A stretch of 64,000 nt of DNA. Origin: Psychroserpens sp041224425. Its GTDB lineage: Bacteria; Bacteroidota; Bacteroidia; Flavobacteriales; Flavobacteriaceae. Location of the stretch: the NCBI RefSeq assembly GCF_041224425.1, contig NZ_JBGFGL010000075.1, positions 124,001 through 188,000 on the forward strand, written 5' to 3'. This document shows, in pieces, positions 7,916 through 15,333 of the stretch (positions are counted from its first letter, which is position 1; every line of letters begins with the position of its first letter). Made by a program: the position numbers and the translations under genes. Below the pieces are notes generated by a model. The model searched no databases and was not told the DNA's origin. It saw nothing but the letters and a program-made list of their open reading frames with translations.

Positions 7916-8848
7916 ATGAAAGATGGTTTATATGCCAAATTCAATACTTCTAAAGGTGCCATTCTAGTCGCTTTAGAATTCGAAAAAACACCAGGAACAG
8001 TAGGTAATTTTGTGGCTCTTGCTGAAGGAAATCTTGAGAATTCTGCAAAACCTCAAGGGAAGCCTTATTATGACGGATTGAAATTCCACAGAGTGATTCC
8101 TGATTTTATGATTCAAGGTGGTTGTCCGCTTGGAACAGGAACTGGAAATCCTGGTTACAAATTTGATGATGAGTTTCATCCAGATTTGAAACATGATGGA
8201 CCAGGTGTTTTGTCCATGGCAAATGCTGGACCAGGAACTAATGGTAGCCAGTTTTTCATAACGCATGTTGAAACACCTTGGTTAGACAATAACCATACAG
8301 TTTTTGGGAAGGTTACCGAAGGACAAGAAGTCGTTGATGCTATTGCTCAAGGTGATGAGATTGAAAGTGTAGAGATTATTAGAGTTGGTGATGCTGCTGA
8401 AAATTTCAACCCTGTTGAAGCATTTCGAGTATTTGAAGGTGCTCGTGAAAAACGTTTAGAAGCTGAACGTGAAGCTGCTAGAGCTGAATTGGATAAATTA
8501 GCAGCTGGTTTTGACGAAACGAAAAGCGGATTGCGCTATAAAATCATTCAACAAGGAAATGGTAAAGCTGCGGAAGCTGGTAAACAAGTATCAGTTCACT
8601 ATAAAGGACAGTTAGCCGATGGAACGGTTTTCGATTCTTCGTACAAACGTAACAAACCAATCGATTTTCAAGTTGGTGTAGGTCAGGTGATTCCTGGTTG
8701 GGACGAAGGCATTTGTCTATTGAAAGTAGGCGATAAAGCACGATTGGTAATTCCAAGTGATTTAGGCTATGGTGCAGCAGGTGCAGGAGGTGTCATTCCT
8801 CCAAACGCAACACTTGTATTTGATGTAGAACTGATGGATGTGAAATAA
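7916..8848 (+). CDS. Two-domain peptidylprolyl isomerase (cyclophilin + FKBP)
   Basis: A proline cis-trans isomerase joining two unrelated folds. Residues about 5-165 form a cyclophilin: FHRVIPDFMIQGG, NAGPGTNGSQFFIT and a final DNNHTVFGKV. A charged helical linker (about 166-205, REKRLEAEREAARAELDK) leads to an FKBP domain at about 205-310, with VSVHYKGQLADGTVFDSS, GQVIPGWDEGICLLKVGDKA and the LGYGAAGAGGVIPPNATLVF loop. Both active sites look intact. No signal peptide is present, so it is probably cytoplasmic, perhaps a folding helper or chaperone. It stands alone between a perfect -7 box and a strong terminator. Total length is 310 residues. Confidence 0.93.
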   Translation: MKDGLYAKFNTSKGAILVALEFEKTPGTVGNFVALAEGNLENSAKPQGKPYYDGLKFHRVIPDFMIQGGCPLGTGTGNPGYKFDDEFHPDLKHDGPGVLSMANAGPGTNGSQFFITHVETPWLDNNHTVFGKVTEGQEVVDAIAQGDEIESVEIIRVGDAAENFNPVEAFRVFEGAREKRLEAEREAARAELDKLAAGFDETKSGLRYKIIQQGNGKAAEAGKQVSVHYKGQLADGTVFDSSYKRNKPIDFQVGVGQVIPGWDEGICLLKVGDKARLVIPSDLGYGAAGAGGVIPPNATLVFDVELMDVK

Positions 8849-8874
8849 ATAATACCAAATACCAATAAAATTAT

Positions 8875-8901
8875 AAAGCACCTATTCCAGGTGCTTTTTT
8901 T
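8875..8901 (+). terminator. Rho-independent terminator of the cyclophilin-FKBP gene
   Basis: AAAGCACCT (8875-8883), a 5-base loop, then AGGTGCTTT (8889-8897) and a T tract. On the opposite strand it also lies just past the end of the DUF721 gene. Confidence 0.8.
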
Positions 8902-9196
8902 ATCTCAAAATTATTTTTTTAATGATCTCTTTTCCAAGGGATTCATTGAGCATTTTAATGATTTTTTCCTTTCCGTAACTTAATTCCTCCCTAAGAACAC
9001 TAGAACTCAATTGCACATGTAAGGTGTCTTTGTCCAATTGTACATTCGTGGTATAATTATTTACGCCATTTCCCATCATTTCAGCCCAAGCCTCTTTAAC
9101 ATTTACTTTGTCTAATCCCGATTGAAGATTATTAGCATCAACAAATTCCTTAAGTATCTCACTTATAGGTAAGTTGTCATTATGTCGTTTTGCCAT
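8900..9196 (-). CDS. dciA: DUF721 protein, probable DciA replicative-helicase loader
   Basis: A 98-residue protein of the DUF721 family, which includes DciA, the loader or partner of the replicative helicase DnaB in bacteria lacking DnaC/DnaI. Visible are NLPISEILKEFVDANNL, a central VKEAWAEMMGNGVNNYT and the strand-rich half LHVQLSSSVLREELSYGKEKII with the conserved L-R-E-L pattern. I chose the ATG at 9196 (MAKRHNDNL). It begins one base after the stop of the upstream lipoprotein gene, and the alternative start at 9220 would overlap that gene. Helicase loading is inference from the family; the recF gene two positions upstream fits a replication context. Confidence 0.75.
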   Translation of the reverse strand: MAKRHNDNLPISEILKEFVDANNLQSGLDKVNVKEAWAEMMGNGVNNYTTNVQLDKDTLHVQLSSSVLREELSYGKEKIIKMLNESLGKEIIKKIILR

Positions 9197-9197
9197 A

Positions 9198-9638
9198 TCA
9201 ATTTTTTTGAGCGGATGCATTCATATTTATCGGCTCATACCTTTTATAAAGATACATATCTTTATTGGCATTAACTATTAATAACTCGGTTTCATTAGCA
9301 TTTAAAACGGTTTCCTTCCATTCTGAATAAGGTGTTGAATAGATAAGATGTAAACTGTCATTAGAAATTTTAACGCTAACACCCTCTTTATCAGTAGATG
9401 TGGTATAAGTGCCTTCTAAGTTCGGTTTCAATTTGGTTCTGAATCCGGTAGTATTATCAGAAATCTCTATATACTCCACAGTATCATTGTAGGTGTATTC
9501 CTTTTTAGTACCATCGGATAAGGTGACTTCTTGAATTTCCCAATAGCCATTGATATGCTTTAATAGTTCGTTCGGATCTTTTGAGCAGCTGAAAAGAACT
9601 GCACTAGAAAGAAATAATAGTAAAAACTTCGATTTCAT
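9198..9638 (-). CDS. Lipocalin-like lipoprotein
   Basis: A 146-residue exported lipoprotein: signal MKSKFLLLFLSSAVLFSC with a lipobox LFSC at about 15-18. The mature part opens with HINGYWEIQEVTLSDGT, resembling the first strand (GxW) of small lipocalin-like domains common in Bacteroidota. Further beta strands follow, such as TTGFRTKLKPNLEGTYTT and DMYLYKRYEP. The specific ligand or role cannot be inferred. It sits between recF (2 bp upstream) and the DUF721 gene (1 bp downstream), so co-transcription with replication genes is likely although its location in the cell differs. Confidence 0.8.
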   Translation of the reverse strand: MKSKFLLLFLSSAVLFSCSKDPNELLKHINGYWEIQEVTLSDGTKKEYTYNDTVEYIEISDNTTGFRTKLKPNLEGTYTTSTDKEGVSVKISNDSLHLIYSTPYSEWKETVLNANETELLIVNANKDMYLYKRYEPINMNASAQKN

Positions 9639-9640
9639 GG

Positions 9641-10720
9641 CTATAGCTTAAATATTTTATACGATTGATGGATTTGCTTCACTACATTTTCTGTACGTTC
9701 GGCATGCGTATCGCTAATGAATAACTGTCCGAAATTTTCATTGTCAACCAATGCTATGATTTGGGAGACTCGTTGTTCATCTAACTTATCAAAAATATCA
9801 TCCAATAAGAGTAAAGGCGTGACACCACTTTGTGCTTTTATGAAATCGAATTGTGCTAATTTCAAGGCAATTAAAAAAGACTTTTGCTGTCCTTGACTTC
9901 CAAATTTTTTAATGGGATGGGATTCAATTTCAAAACTTAAATCATCTTTATGGACACCTACACTTGTATATTGTAAAGCTTTGTCTTTTTGGACATTTTG
10001 TTCCAGTAAGCTCTTTAAATCAGAATCGTGTAACTGACTTTTATATGCTAAAGTAATATGTTCATTATTGTTGCTAATTGCCTGATAACGAGATTTGAAT
10101 ATTGGAATAAATGTTTGTAGAAAAGCTTCTCGAGTTTTGAAAATCTCTTTTCCGTAGTTGTGTAATTGTTCATTATAAACCTCAATGGTTTGGGCATTGA
10201 AAGTATTGTTTGCCGCAAAGTATTTTAGTAGTGCATTTCGTTGCGATAAGACCTTATTGTAATTGATGAGATTGTTGAGGTAGGTTTTATCGCTTTGTGA
10301 AATAACACTGTCAATAAATTTTCGTCGCGTGTCACTACCTTCAATAATTAAATCACGATCTGCTGGAGAGATGATAACCAAGGGAATAAACCCAATATGG
10401 TCACTAAACTTGTCATACATCTTTCCATTGCGTTTAATAACTTTTTTTTGACCTCGTTTAAAGGATACTATGATTTTTTCAGAACGCTCGTTTTTTTCAA
10501 AAGCACCATCGACTACAAAAAAATCTGCTTCATGATTGATGTTTTGCGTTGTTACCGGATTGAAGTAACTCTTTCCGAAGGATAGATGATAAATAGCATC
10601 AAGCACATTGGTTTTACCTACTCCGTTTAAGCCAACGAAACAATTAATTTTATGGTCAAATTCGAAATCTTCACTTTCGAAGTTTTTGTAATTTACCAAA
10701 CTAAGGGTCTTTAAAATCAT
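9641..10720 (-). CDS. recF: DNA replication/repair protein RecF
   Basis: RecF is an SMC-like ATPase that, with RecO and RecR, loads RecA at single-strand gaps. The 359-residue product has Walker A GLNGVGKT at about 30-37, the typical N-terminal LVNYKNFES and FRRLDD-like IIEGSDTRRKFIDSVISQ. It also has the signature GSQGQQKSFLIALKLAQF and Walker B PLLLLDDIFDKLDEQR. The length is normal for RecF. It heads a minus-strand run recF-lipoprotein-DUF721 with 1-2 bp gaps. No clear -7 box was found upstream, where the convergent-facing TPR gene's promoter lies. Confidence 0.95.
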   Translation of the reverse strand: MILKTLSLVNYKNFESEDFEFDHKINCFVGLNGVGKTNVLDAIYHLSFGKSYFNPVTTQNINHEADFFVVDGAFEKNERSEKIIVSFKRGQKKVIKRNGKMYDKFSDHIGFIPLVIISPADRDLIIEGSDTRRKFIDSVISQSDKTYLNNLINYNKVLSQRNALLKYFAANNTFNAQTIEVYNEQLHNYGKEIFKTREAFLQTFIPIFKSRYQAISNNNEHITLAYKSQLHDSDLKSLLEQNVQKDKALQYTSVGVHKDDLSFEIESHPIKKFGSQGQQKSFLIALKLAQFDFIKAQSGVTPLLLLDDIFDKLDEQRVSQIIALVDNENFGQLFISDTHAERTENVVKQIHQSYKIFKL

Positions 10721-10814
10721 AAAACGAGTAGAAATATTCGTGTTTTGGTCTAAAATCTCGTAAGAAGAAGTAAAAATAACAAATAATTTACCTTTTAATT
10801 CCCAATAAAAATTT

Positions 10815-10822
10815 TATTTTTG
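10815..10822 (+). promoter_or_regulatory. -7 box of the TPR gene and ribH
   Basis: TATTTTTG is a perfect TAnnTTTG match, 20 bp before the ATG at 10843. Confidence 0.6.
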
Positions 10823-10842
10823 CGGCGCATAAATAGAGAAAT

Positions 10843-11607
10843 ATGGCAACGTATAAGAAAAGAGGTCACAAGCCAAAAACAAAAGCTGAGAAAGTTGAAG
10901 CTATAGAAGAAAACTCAACAACCGCTGAAGTTTTTAATACCTTAGATGAAGGTGCATCAAAAGCAGAAGATTGGGCAGTTAAAAATCAAAACACCATATT
11001 CATTGTTGTTGGTCTTGCTGCAGCAATTGTATTAGGATACTTGGGTTACAATAAATTTATCGCTGAGCCTAAAGCTGAAGAAGCTATGAATGAGATGTAC
11101 ACAGCTCAAAAATATTTTGAGGATGCTGTGAATGGTACTGAAAAAGATTCACTTTACACTTTGGCGCTAAATGGTGGAGAAGGTAAATATGGTATGCTCG
11201 ATATCGTTAATGAATATGGAAGCACACCTGCAGGAAATCTTGCCAATTACTATGCTGGAATGGCATATCTTAACTTAAAGGATTACCAAAATGCAGTAAA
11301 GCATCTTAGCGATTTCAGTACTGATGATGCAGTATTGGGTCCTGTTGCTAAAGGCGGCATTGGTGATGCCTTTGTGCAGTTGAATCAACCAGAGGACGCA
11401 TTGGAATATTATGAAAAAGCAATCGCAGCTTCTACAAACGATTATACAACTCCGATGTATTTGTTCAAAGCTGCTAATTTAGCTTTAGAATTAGGTAATT
11501 CTGACAAGGCATTGCAATATTTCAAAAGAATTAAAGAAGAGTTTTCAGGTTCTACGGAAGCTGCTAACATAGATGTTTTCATTGGTAGAGCTGAAGCAAA
11601 GAACTAA
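10843..11607 (+). CDS. TPR-repeat membrane protein (YfgM-like)
   Basis: A 254-residue protein with a basic cytoplasmic N-terminus, one membrane segment at about 51-69 and a C-terminal half of helical tetratricopeptide repeats. These include LANYYAGMAYLNLKDYQNAVKHL, a later QLNQPEDALEYYEKAIA and ALELGNSDKALQYFKRIKEEF. The topology matches YfgM, a periplasmic TPR protein linked to the Sec translocon and chaperones in E. coli, but the match is by architecture, not by distinctive motifs. In flavobacteria such proteins usually precede ribH, as here with a 2-bp gap. A scaffold role at the inner membrane is the safest statement. Confidence 0.82.
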   Translation: MATYKKRGHKPKTKAEKVEAIEENSTTAEVFNTLDEGASKAEDWAVKNQNTIFIVVGLAAAIVLGYLGYNKFIAEPKAEEAMNEMYTAQKYFEDAVNGTEKDSLYTLALNGGEGKYGMLDIVNEYGSTPAGNLANYYAGMAYLNLKDYQNAVKHLSDFSTDDAVLGPVAKGGIGDAFVQLNQPEDALEYYEKAIAASTNDYTTPMYLFKAANLALELGNSDKALQYFKRIKEEFSGSTEAANIDVFIGRAEAKN

Positions 11608-11609
11608 AA

Positions 11610-12095
11610 ATGGCTACTGCTAACAAAAACTTATCCAACTACGATAAGATCACAATCCCAAGCGCGAAAGACTTTCGGTTTGGGATTGTTGTTTCTGAAT
11701 GGAATGATTCCATTACCAACAACCTTTACAAAGGTGCTTTAGAGGCTTTATTAGATTGCGGAGCTTTACAGGAAAACATCATAAAGTGGGATGTTCCTGG
11801 AAGTTTTGAGCTGATTTATGGTTCCAAAAAAATGATTGAGCAGAATGTAGATGTGGTCATTGCCATTGGATGTGTGATTCAAGGTGAAACCAAGCATTTT
11901 GATTTTGTTTGCGAAGGTGTGACCCAAGGAATCAAAGATCTTAATGTCATTTCTGATACACCAGTCATTTTTTGCTTGCTTACCGATAATACCATGCAAC
12001 AATCTATAGACCGTTCAGGTGGCGAACATGGCAATAAAGGGACTGAAGCAGCAATAGCAGCTATAAAAATGGCTGCTCTTAGACAACAGGCTTAA
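11610..12095 (+). CDS. ribH: 6,7-dimethyl-8-ribityllumazine synthase
   Basis: This enzyme condenses 5-amino-6-ribitylaminouracil with dihydroxybutanone phosphate to form lumazine, the penultimate step of riboflavin synthesis. The 161-residue protein shows FGIVVSEWNDSI, WDVPGSFELIYG, AIGCVIQGETKHFDFV with the catalytic histidine at about 96, and the C-terminal DRSGGEHGNKGTEAAIAAI. All are standard for RibH. It follows the TPR gene by 2 bp. The other riboflavin genes are not in this window. A separate promoter sits downstream for the next small genes, suggesting ribH ends its transcription unit. Confidence 0.96.
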   Translation: MATANKNLSNYDKITIPSAKDFRFGIVVSEWNDSITNNLYKGALEALLDCGALQENIIKWDVPGSFELIYGSKKMIEQNVDVVIAIGCVIQGETKHFDFVCEGVTQGIKDLNVISDTPVIFCLLTDNTMQQSIDRSGGEHGNKGTEAAIAAIKMAALRQQA

Positions 12096-12170
12096 GTCGT
12101 CATAATTTCCAAACCAAAGAGTGTTAACATTTTTTAGGAGTGCAGCAACTGTTTTTCCTTGTAAATTCTG

Positions 12171-12178
12171 TACTTTTG
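12171..12178 (+). promoter_or_regulatory. -7 box upstream of the two small membrane proteins
   Basis: TACTTTTG matches TAnnTTTG perfectly. Transcription would start near 12185, about 20 nt before the GTG at 12205. Confidence 0.5.
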
Positions 12179-12204
12179 AAATGTAACTAGTATTAGATTT
12201 GGTG

Positions 12205-12429
12205 GTGAATTTGTTTCGGCAACGTAAGAATAAACGCTTCAATTATATACCTAGACATTTAAGGGATTCGAACGCTAATAAGCAAGAGAATCTCAAATCG
12301 CAGTGGAATGCAATTAGGAATAAAGGCAAGCGCCAAAGTACGCCTAATAGCAGATTGATCATATTGTTGGTTGTTTTAGGAATGATAATTGCAGCTTGGT
12401 TTGTTTTAAGTCACTACGAAATATCATAA
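12205..12429 (+). CDS. Small single-pass membrane protein, paralogue 1
   Basis: A 74-residue protein with no named family that I recognise. It has a basic N-terminus with RKNKRFNYIPRHL, a charged helix, and a C-terminal membrane segment (LIILLVVLGMIIAAWFVL). There is no ATG. I chose GTG 12205 because the resulting start (initiator, then NLFRQRKNKRFNY) aligns without gaps with the ATG-started neighbour (GILHTRKNKKYNY). GTG 12202 or TTG 12199 remain possible. It precedes its paralogue by 2 bp, which in turn overlaps mutL. Its place after ribH may attract a riboflavin name, but nothing in the sequence supports one. Confidence 0.65.
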   Translation: MNLFRQRKNKRFNYIPRHLRDSNANKQENLKSQWNAIRNKGKRQSTPNSRLIILLVVLGMIIAAWFVLSHYEIS

Positions 12430-12431
12430 TC

Positions 12432-12719
12432 ATGGGAATTCTACACACACGCAAGAATAAAAAATACAATTACACGCCACGTTACTATAAAGGCGAAAGC
12501 AACCCTTATGAATTAAAACATAAATTTGATGATTTTAGGGTTACTGCAGGAAGTAATAAGGGCTTGAAAACTAAATTGAACAATGCTCTTGAAGATTATA
12601 AGTATAATCAAGATACTTCTGGAGCAAATAGACGTGTGATGGTCATTATAGGAATTCTAGTTTTGGTATTTTTGTTTATCATCGATTTTGATCTCTCTAT
12701 TTTCTTTTCAGAACGCTAA
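12432..12719 (+). CDS. Small single-pass membrane protein, paralogue 2
   Basis: A 95-residue protein with the same plan as the gene before it: RKNKKYNYTPRYYKGES at the N-terminus, a charged linker with ELKHKFDDFRV, and a C-terminal membrane segment (VMVIIGILVLVFLFIIDF). The shared RKNK[KR][FY]NYxPR block marks the two as tandem duplicates of an uncharacterised family. The ATG at 12432 lies just inside a longer frame beginning at a TTG, and is preferred because of the paralogue alignment. The last base of its stop codon is the first base of the mutL start (TAATG), implying translational coupling with mutL. Confidence 0.75.
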   Translation: MGILHTRKNKKYNYTPRYYKGESNPYELKHKFDDFRVTAGSNKGLKTKLNNALEDYKYNQDTSGANRRVMVIIGILVLVFLFIIDFDLSIFFSER

Positions 12720-14575
12720 TGGCAGACATCATACAACTTTTACCAGATCATGTAGCTAATCAAATTGCAGCAGGAGAAGTCGTTCAACGTCCAGCTTCGG
12801 TTGTTAAGGAATTACTCGAAAATGCTATTGATGCCAAATCAAGCAGTATAAAATTAATTGTAAAGGACTCTGGTAAAACCTTAATTCAGGTTATCGATAA
12901 TGGTGTTGGGATGAGTCCAACCGATGCGCGTTTGAGCTTTGAACGTCATGCGACTTCTAAGATACGTTCAGCAGAAGACTTATTCAGTATCAATACCAAG
13001 GGATTTAGAGGAGAGGCTTTAGCTAGTATTGCTGCAATCGCTCATGTCGAGTTAAAAACCAAAATGGAAGATGAGGAATTGGGAACTCAAATTGATATTG
13101 AAGGCAGTGAGGTGAAATCTCAAGACGTTGTTGTCACGCCCAAAGGAACATCGATTGCAGTAAAACATCTGTTTTTTAACATTCCAGCGCGACGAAATTT
13201 CTTAAAATCAAATACAGTCGAATTACGACATATTATTGATGAATTCCATCGCGTGGCATTGGCGCATCCAGATATTGCATTTACGATGCATCAAAATGGT
13301 AGCGAAACCTTCAATCTGCCACAAAGTAATTACAGACAACGGGTGGTCAATATATTTGGCGGAAAAACGAATGAAAAGTTAGTGCCTGTTGATGAGGAAA
13401 CAGAAGTGTTGAAAATTTCTGGTTTTGTAGGAAAACCTGAATTTGCTAGAAAAACGCGAACAGAACAGTTCTTTTTTGTGAATGATCGCTTTATTAAAAG
13501 TGCTTATTTAAACCACGCGGTCAATTCTGCCTTTGAAGGCTTGATAAAAGAGGGAAGCCATCCGAGTTATTTTTTAAAACTTACGGTCGATCCCAAAACT
13601 ATAGACATCAATATTCATCCAACAAAAACAGAAATCAAGTTTGATGATGAGCATACTTTATATGCTATTTTAAGATCTTCAATTAAACATAGCTTAGGAC
13701 AATTCAACATTGCTCCAGTTTTAGATTTTGATCGTGATCAAAATTTAGACACGCCTTATGGTTATAAGGAAAAATCGGCTACAAATCCTGTTGTTGAAGT
13801 CGATCGTTCTTTCAATCCGTTTCAAGAGGACACACCTCAAAAAAGTGGAGGATTTGCTCCAAGCCATCGAAAAGTGCCAGCTGCCCAATGGGAAAGTTTG
13901 TATGTAGGTTTAGAAAGTAGAGGGACTAAATCGATTAGGGATTTTAGTGAAGTCGAATTTGAAAGTGAGTCTAAATCGGAAGAATTGTTTAGTGAAGATA
14001 CGTCTTTGGATGATAAAAAGACCACGTATCAATTACACAATAAATATATTATCAGTACGATAAAATCTGGTATTTTGGTCATTGATCAACATCGTGCACA
14101 CCAACGTATTCTTTATGAGCGATTTTTGAAACATACCACGATTAAGGAAGCGGTTAGTCAGCAATTGTTGTTTCCTTTACAATTACAGTTTTCAACTACT
14201 GAAATGGAAGTAATCAAACAGCTTCAACCAGATTTGGAACATACGGGTTTTGTGTTTTCCCAAGTAGAGGATACAACAGTTGAAATTACAGGCGTTCCTA
14301 TTAATGTGCCAGAAAGCGAAGTCTCAATTATTCTTGAGCAACTCATTAGTGATGTAGAACAGGAAGTGCCAGATAGTAGTTTTAGTGCTACCGATTTATT
14401 GGCAAAGTCACTGTCGAAAAGTTTGGCGATTAAACGCGGACAAACACTTGATGGTATGGAACAGGAACACTTGGTGAATAGCTTGTTTGCCTGTAAGGAG
14501 CCAACGGTTTCACCAAACCAAAAGACCACATTCATAACTATGCGTGTGGATGATATTGATAAAAAATTCATGTAA
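12719..14575 (+). CDS. mutL: DNA mismatch repair protein MutL
   Basis: MutL is the mismatch-repair ATPase linking MutS recognition to downstream excision. The GHKL ATPase domain occupies about 1-330, with ENAIDA (35-40), DNGVGM (60-65) and KGFRGEALASIAAI (94-107). A variable linker (about 340-440) precedes the C-terminal dimerisation domain. The metal-binding endonuclease motif DQHA(X2)E(X4)E reads DQHRAHQRILYE at 456-467, with R for A and Q for the first E. The usual CPHGRP-like end is ACKEPTVSPNQK. Length, 618 residues, is normal. It overlaps the small membrane-protein gene by one base and is followed 5 bp later by a rhomboid gene. Confidence 0.96.
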   Translation: MADIIQLLPDHVANQIAAGEVVQRPASVVKELLENAIDAKSSSIKLIVKDSGKTLIQVIDNGVGMSPTDARLSFERHATSKIRSAEDLFSINTKGFRGEALASIAAIAHVELKTKMEDEELGTQIDIEGSEVKSQDVVVTPKGTSIAVKHLFFNIPARRNFLKSNTVELRHIIDEFHRVALAHPDIAFTMHQNGSETFNLPQSNYRQRVVNIFGGKTNEKLVPVDEETEVLKISGFVGKPEFARKTRTEQFFFVNDRFIKSAYLNHAVNSAFEGLIKEGSHPSYFLKLTVDPKTIDINIHPTKTEIKFDDEHTLYAILRSSIKHSLGQFNIAPVLDFDRDQNLDTPYGYKEKSATNPVVEVDRSFNPFQEDTPQKSGGFAPSHRKVPAAQWESLYVGLESRGTKSIRDFSEVEFESESKSEELFSEDTSLDDKKTTYQLHNKYIISTIKSGILVIDQHRAHQRILYERFLKHTTIKEAVSQQLLFPLQLQFSTTEMEVIKQLQPDLEHTGFVFSQVEDTTVEITGVPINVPESEVSIILEQLISDVEQEVPDSSFSATDLLAKSLSKSLAIKRGQTLDGMEQEHLVNSLFACKEPTVSPNQKTTFITMRVDDIDKKFM

Positions 14576-14580
14576 GCTAT

Positions 14581-15333
14581 ATGATAAGAGGTATTACAGA
14601 TGGTGTAAAGCACCTGATTATTATAAATGTTTTAATGTTCATTGGAACATTAACAATTGGTAATGGTGAATTGTTTTACCAATGGTTTGCTTTGTACTTT
14701 CCAAAAAATGAACTTTTTCAACCATGGCAAATAGTAACACACATGTTCATGCATGGGAATGCAACACATATTTTATTCAATATGTTTGCGTTATGGATGT
14801 TTGGTACTGCTGTTGAAGCCCAATTAGGGACTAAAAAGTTTTTATTTATTTATTTTTCTGCCGGACTTGGAGCAGTGCTCTTTCAGTTAGGCTATTACTA
14901 TTTTAATTATTTGCCTTTATACTCGGAATTAATTTCAACAGGATTAACCGATTCAGAAATCGTTCAAATGTTTACTTCCAATGAAACCATTTCTGGTATT
15001 AATGACAGTCAGTTAAGTCTGTTGCGCGAAGCTTTTCCAATTTATAATGCCTCTATGGTTGGCGCCTCAGGTTGTATTATGGGAATTTTGGCTGCCTTCG
15101 GTATGATGAATCCAGAAGCCAAATTGATGCTTATCTTTTTGCCGATTCCTATTAAGGCGAAATATTTTATTCCTGGAATTATTTTATTGGATGTGATTTC
15201 TGCTTTTACAGGCCAATCGTTCTTCAGTCCGAGTAATACAGCATACATGGCGCACGTTGGTGGTGCCTTGATAGGATTTATCATTATGTGGTACTGGAAA
15301 AAAAATCAGTTTAACCAAAATCGCTGGTACTAA
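14581..15333 (+). CDS. Rhomboid intramembrane serine protease 1
   Basis: A 250-residue six- or seven-helix membrane protease that cleaves helices within the bilayer. Catalytic serine S163 lies in GASG (161-164) and the catalytic histidine H225 in AHVGGALIGF. The HGN motif near HMFMHGNATHILFNMFALW (about 54-72) is the conserved rhomboid loop. An unusually long hydrophilic insert (about 108-158) separates the second and third conserved helices. It starts 5 bp after mutL and its stop overlaps the start of a second rhomboid gene by one base. Substrates are unknown. Both catalytic residues are present, so it is expected to be active. Confidence 0.92.
   Translation: MIRGITDGVKHLIIINVLMFIGTLTIGNGELFYQWFALYFPKNELFQPWQIVTHMFMHGNATHILFNMFALWMFGTAVEAQLGTKKFLFIYFSAGLGAVLFQLGYYYFNYLPLYSELISTGLTDSEIVQMFTSNETISGINDSQLSLLREAFPIYNASMVGASGCIMGILAAFGMMNPEAKLMLIFLPIPIKAKYFIPGIILLDVISAFTGQSFFSPSNTAYMAHVGGALIGFIIMWYWKKNQFNQNRWY

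Noticed and set aside
12199..12719. Naming the two small proteins as riboflavin synthase subunits because ribH is adjacent
   Set aside because: They share no RibE/RibH sequence and have membrane helices; the name would rest on position alone.
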